Shown: one piece after another, positions 52,977 through 54,025 of the stretch
Layout: every line of letters begins with the position of its first letter
How positions within the stretch are numbered: the stretch's first letter is position 1
Assembly: GCA_028280445.1 (NCBI GenBank)
Contig: JANQLU010000133.1
Location: 1-54,025 of the forward strand
DNA from: Pirellulaceae bacterium
GTDB taxonomy: Bacteria; Planctomycetota; Planctomycetia; Pirellulales; Pirellulaceae
Reading direction: 5' to 3'
Length of the DNA stretch: 54,025 bases
The notes under the pieces: model-generated
The model's input: the letters and a program-made list of their open reading frames with translations, nothing else
What the model was told of the DNA's origin: nothing
Databases searched by the model: none
Translations under genes and position numbers: made by a program

Positions 52977-53330
52977 TCATTGCTTTGGTCGGTACAATTT
53001 TCGAAATACAGCAAAAACCACAGCGCGGGCAGTAAGTATGCCTGCAATCAATGAAGGAATTAGAAGCCAAAGGGTGATTCGGATCTTTAGTTGACCACTC
53101 GCTTTCATTCGCATCGTTGGGCTATCTGGATTCCAACTGCCATAAATCCATTTATACCAATAGTCGGGGTTCTGCTCGAAAAGGAAATGCCCGACGACGA
53201 ATCCGGCTATAATTGCCAGTAATGCAAACAGCACTGGAATGGTGAAAGCAATCGTTATCGTCAAGAGAGTTAGAAAAATTCGAAAATTATTAGAAATCAC
53301 AATGCCCCAATGTTTTCTTGTGCAAACCAC
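52977..53330 (-). CDS. Small membrane protein of unknown function
   Basis: The 117-residue product has hydrophobic segments (FLTLLTITIAFTIPVLFALL and LWLLIPSLIAGILTARAVVF) around a polar aromatic region (NPDYWYKWIYGSWNPDSPT). No family is recognised. The start codon is uncertain. Confidence 0.45.
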   Translation of the reverse strand: MVCTRKHWGIVISNNFRIFLTLLTITIAFTIPVLFALLAIIAGFVVGHFLFEQNPDYWYKWIYGSWNPDSPTMRMKASGQLKIRITLWLLIPSLIAGILTARAVVFAVFRKLYRPKQ

Positions 53331-53390
53331 TGAACCATTGTCATTTCGAAAAATTCCCTGAATTTAATTCGTTGCCTGAAACTCTAGTTT

Positions 53391-53522
53391 GATGAAGACA
53401 GCGAAACAATCGACAAGCTCAAAAACGAAATTGAAGAGTTGAGTTCGAGCAACAAGAAAAAGCTGGACGCTGAAAAATGGGGACAACCAAAAGTCGATTG
53501 GGATTCCTACAGTAACAAGTGA
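53391..53522 (+). pseudogene. Truncated coding remnant (C-terminal 43 residues)
   Basis: An in-frame segment DEDSETIDKLKNEIEELSSS through KKKLDAEKWGQPKVDW ends at a TGA at 53520. It has coiled-coil coding character but is preceded by an in-frame TAG and has no start codon. I interpret it as a 3' fragment of a lost gene; chance cannot be excluded. Confidence 0.4.
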
Positions 53523-53655
53523 GCTTTCTAACCAAAGAAGTTTCTAATTAAGTAGTTAGAGACAAGTACAGCCAAAAGAGCAACTGCAAATTGACCGAGG
53601 ATTAATTTGTTTTCGCTCATGGCCTGATTATAAAAGAATTCTTGGCCATTGCTTT

Positions 53656-54025
53656 TCAATTCCATTTCCATGTTTCTACGATCTGCTCATGAACAGACCA
53701 AAGATCTTCTTCTGAGCTTGTGTTGGCCACGATGAAGCAAGCCTTGCCTCGATGATGTGCCACGATGCACGTACGTGGACCGTATTTTCCGCTATCCGTA
53801 ATCTTGACGCGGTATGCTGTGTTTCCGTCAACATCAAATGGCAACTTGGAATACTTGCCTGAATTTGACTGCGCGTAGACTTTAGCGGATGTCTTGACAC
53901 TGGGGTCCAGCGGAGACCCAATCTCAATCGTAATGCTTTCTTTTGGGTTGTTTTTGTCGTCGTCTGAGCGATACAGAGTAATGACAGAGTAGCCTTTCTT
54001 GACTTTGTTTGCCGACCAGCCGTTT
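53656..54025 (-). CDS. Hypothetical protein, C-terminal part (runs off the right edge)
   Basis: The minus-strand frame is open from the window edge to the stop at 53656, giving the last about 122 residues. The visible part reads GYSVITLYRSDDDKN, then a Lys/Ser-rich segment, YRVKITDSGKYGPRTCIVA and a C-terminal ANTSSEEDLWSVHEQIVETW. No family is recognised. An internal TTG at 53844 could be mistaken for its start. Confidence 0.55.
   Translation of the reverse strand, partial: NGWSANKVKKGYSVITLYRSDDDKNNPKESITIEIGSPLDPSVKTSAKVYAQSNSGKYSKLPFDVDGNTAYRVKITDSGKYGPRTCIVAHHRGKACFIVANTSSEEDLWSVHEQIVETWKWN

Overview
The window looks like a chromosomal segment of a planctomycete, most likely Pirellulales/Pirellulaceae. 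Evidence includes a PSCyt1/DUF1549/DUF1553 protein next to a DUF1501 protein, an ECF-type sigma factor next to a Ser/Thr kinase with WD40-like repeats, a DUF1598 protein, a PEP-CTERM protein, a giant DUF4347 surface protein with a LEPR-XLL-like N-terminus, and a C1-metabolism (Fhc) subunit. No rRNA, CRISPR array, integrase or transposase was recognised. One tRNA (Glu, UUC) is present.

Region 1 (1-11.6 kb, all minus strand) is the most unusual part. In transcription order it holds a short SecA-like ATPase, a HlyD-type adaptor translationally coupled to it, a GAF-domain/HlyD fusion, a PqqD-like/M50 site-2-protease/HlyD fusion and a TolC-type outer membrane channel. After about 700 bp of palindromic repeats comes the 5' part of a giant DUF4347 protein that has no Sec signal peptide but a LEPR-XLL-like motif near its N-terminus. 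I infer a dedicated envelope-spanning export system plus a substrate.

Region 2 (12-21 kb, plus strand) has a 1255-residue secretin with a long repeat-rich N-terminal half and a strong terminator, an ECF sigma factor/WD40 kinase pair, and a PEP-CTERM protein. Region 3 (21-25.3 kb) has two unrecognised or weakly recognised exported proteins, a TIM-barrel sugar isomerase-like protein and a small membrane protein. Region 4 (25.4-30 kb) is the PSCyt1-DUF1553/DUF1501 pair.

Region 5 (30-41 kb, mostly minus strand) is ordinary cell biology: TatD; an aldo/keto reductase-recO-bamD-lptE run; an enoyl-CoA hydratase/phosphotransacetylase pair; and a moaD-AOR-fhcB operon joining a tungsten-type aldehyde oxidoreductase to an orphan formylmethanofuran dehydrogenase-like subunit. 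Region 6 (41-50.9 kb) has a beta-helix protein, a zinc-ribbon/HTH protein, an RluD-type pseudouridine synthase, a putative metallopeptidase lipoprotein, an FHA-GAF-sigma-54 regulator, a DUF1598 protein, an S4 protein and CsrA. Region 7 (51.1-54 kb) begins at tRNA-Glu and then holds only small orphan, frameshifted or truncated genes, which suggests an accessory island.

Families of GC-rich palindromes are scattered between genes. One family (ends GTAGGGCC...GGCCCTAC) supplies the TAG stop codon of four different genes.
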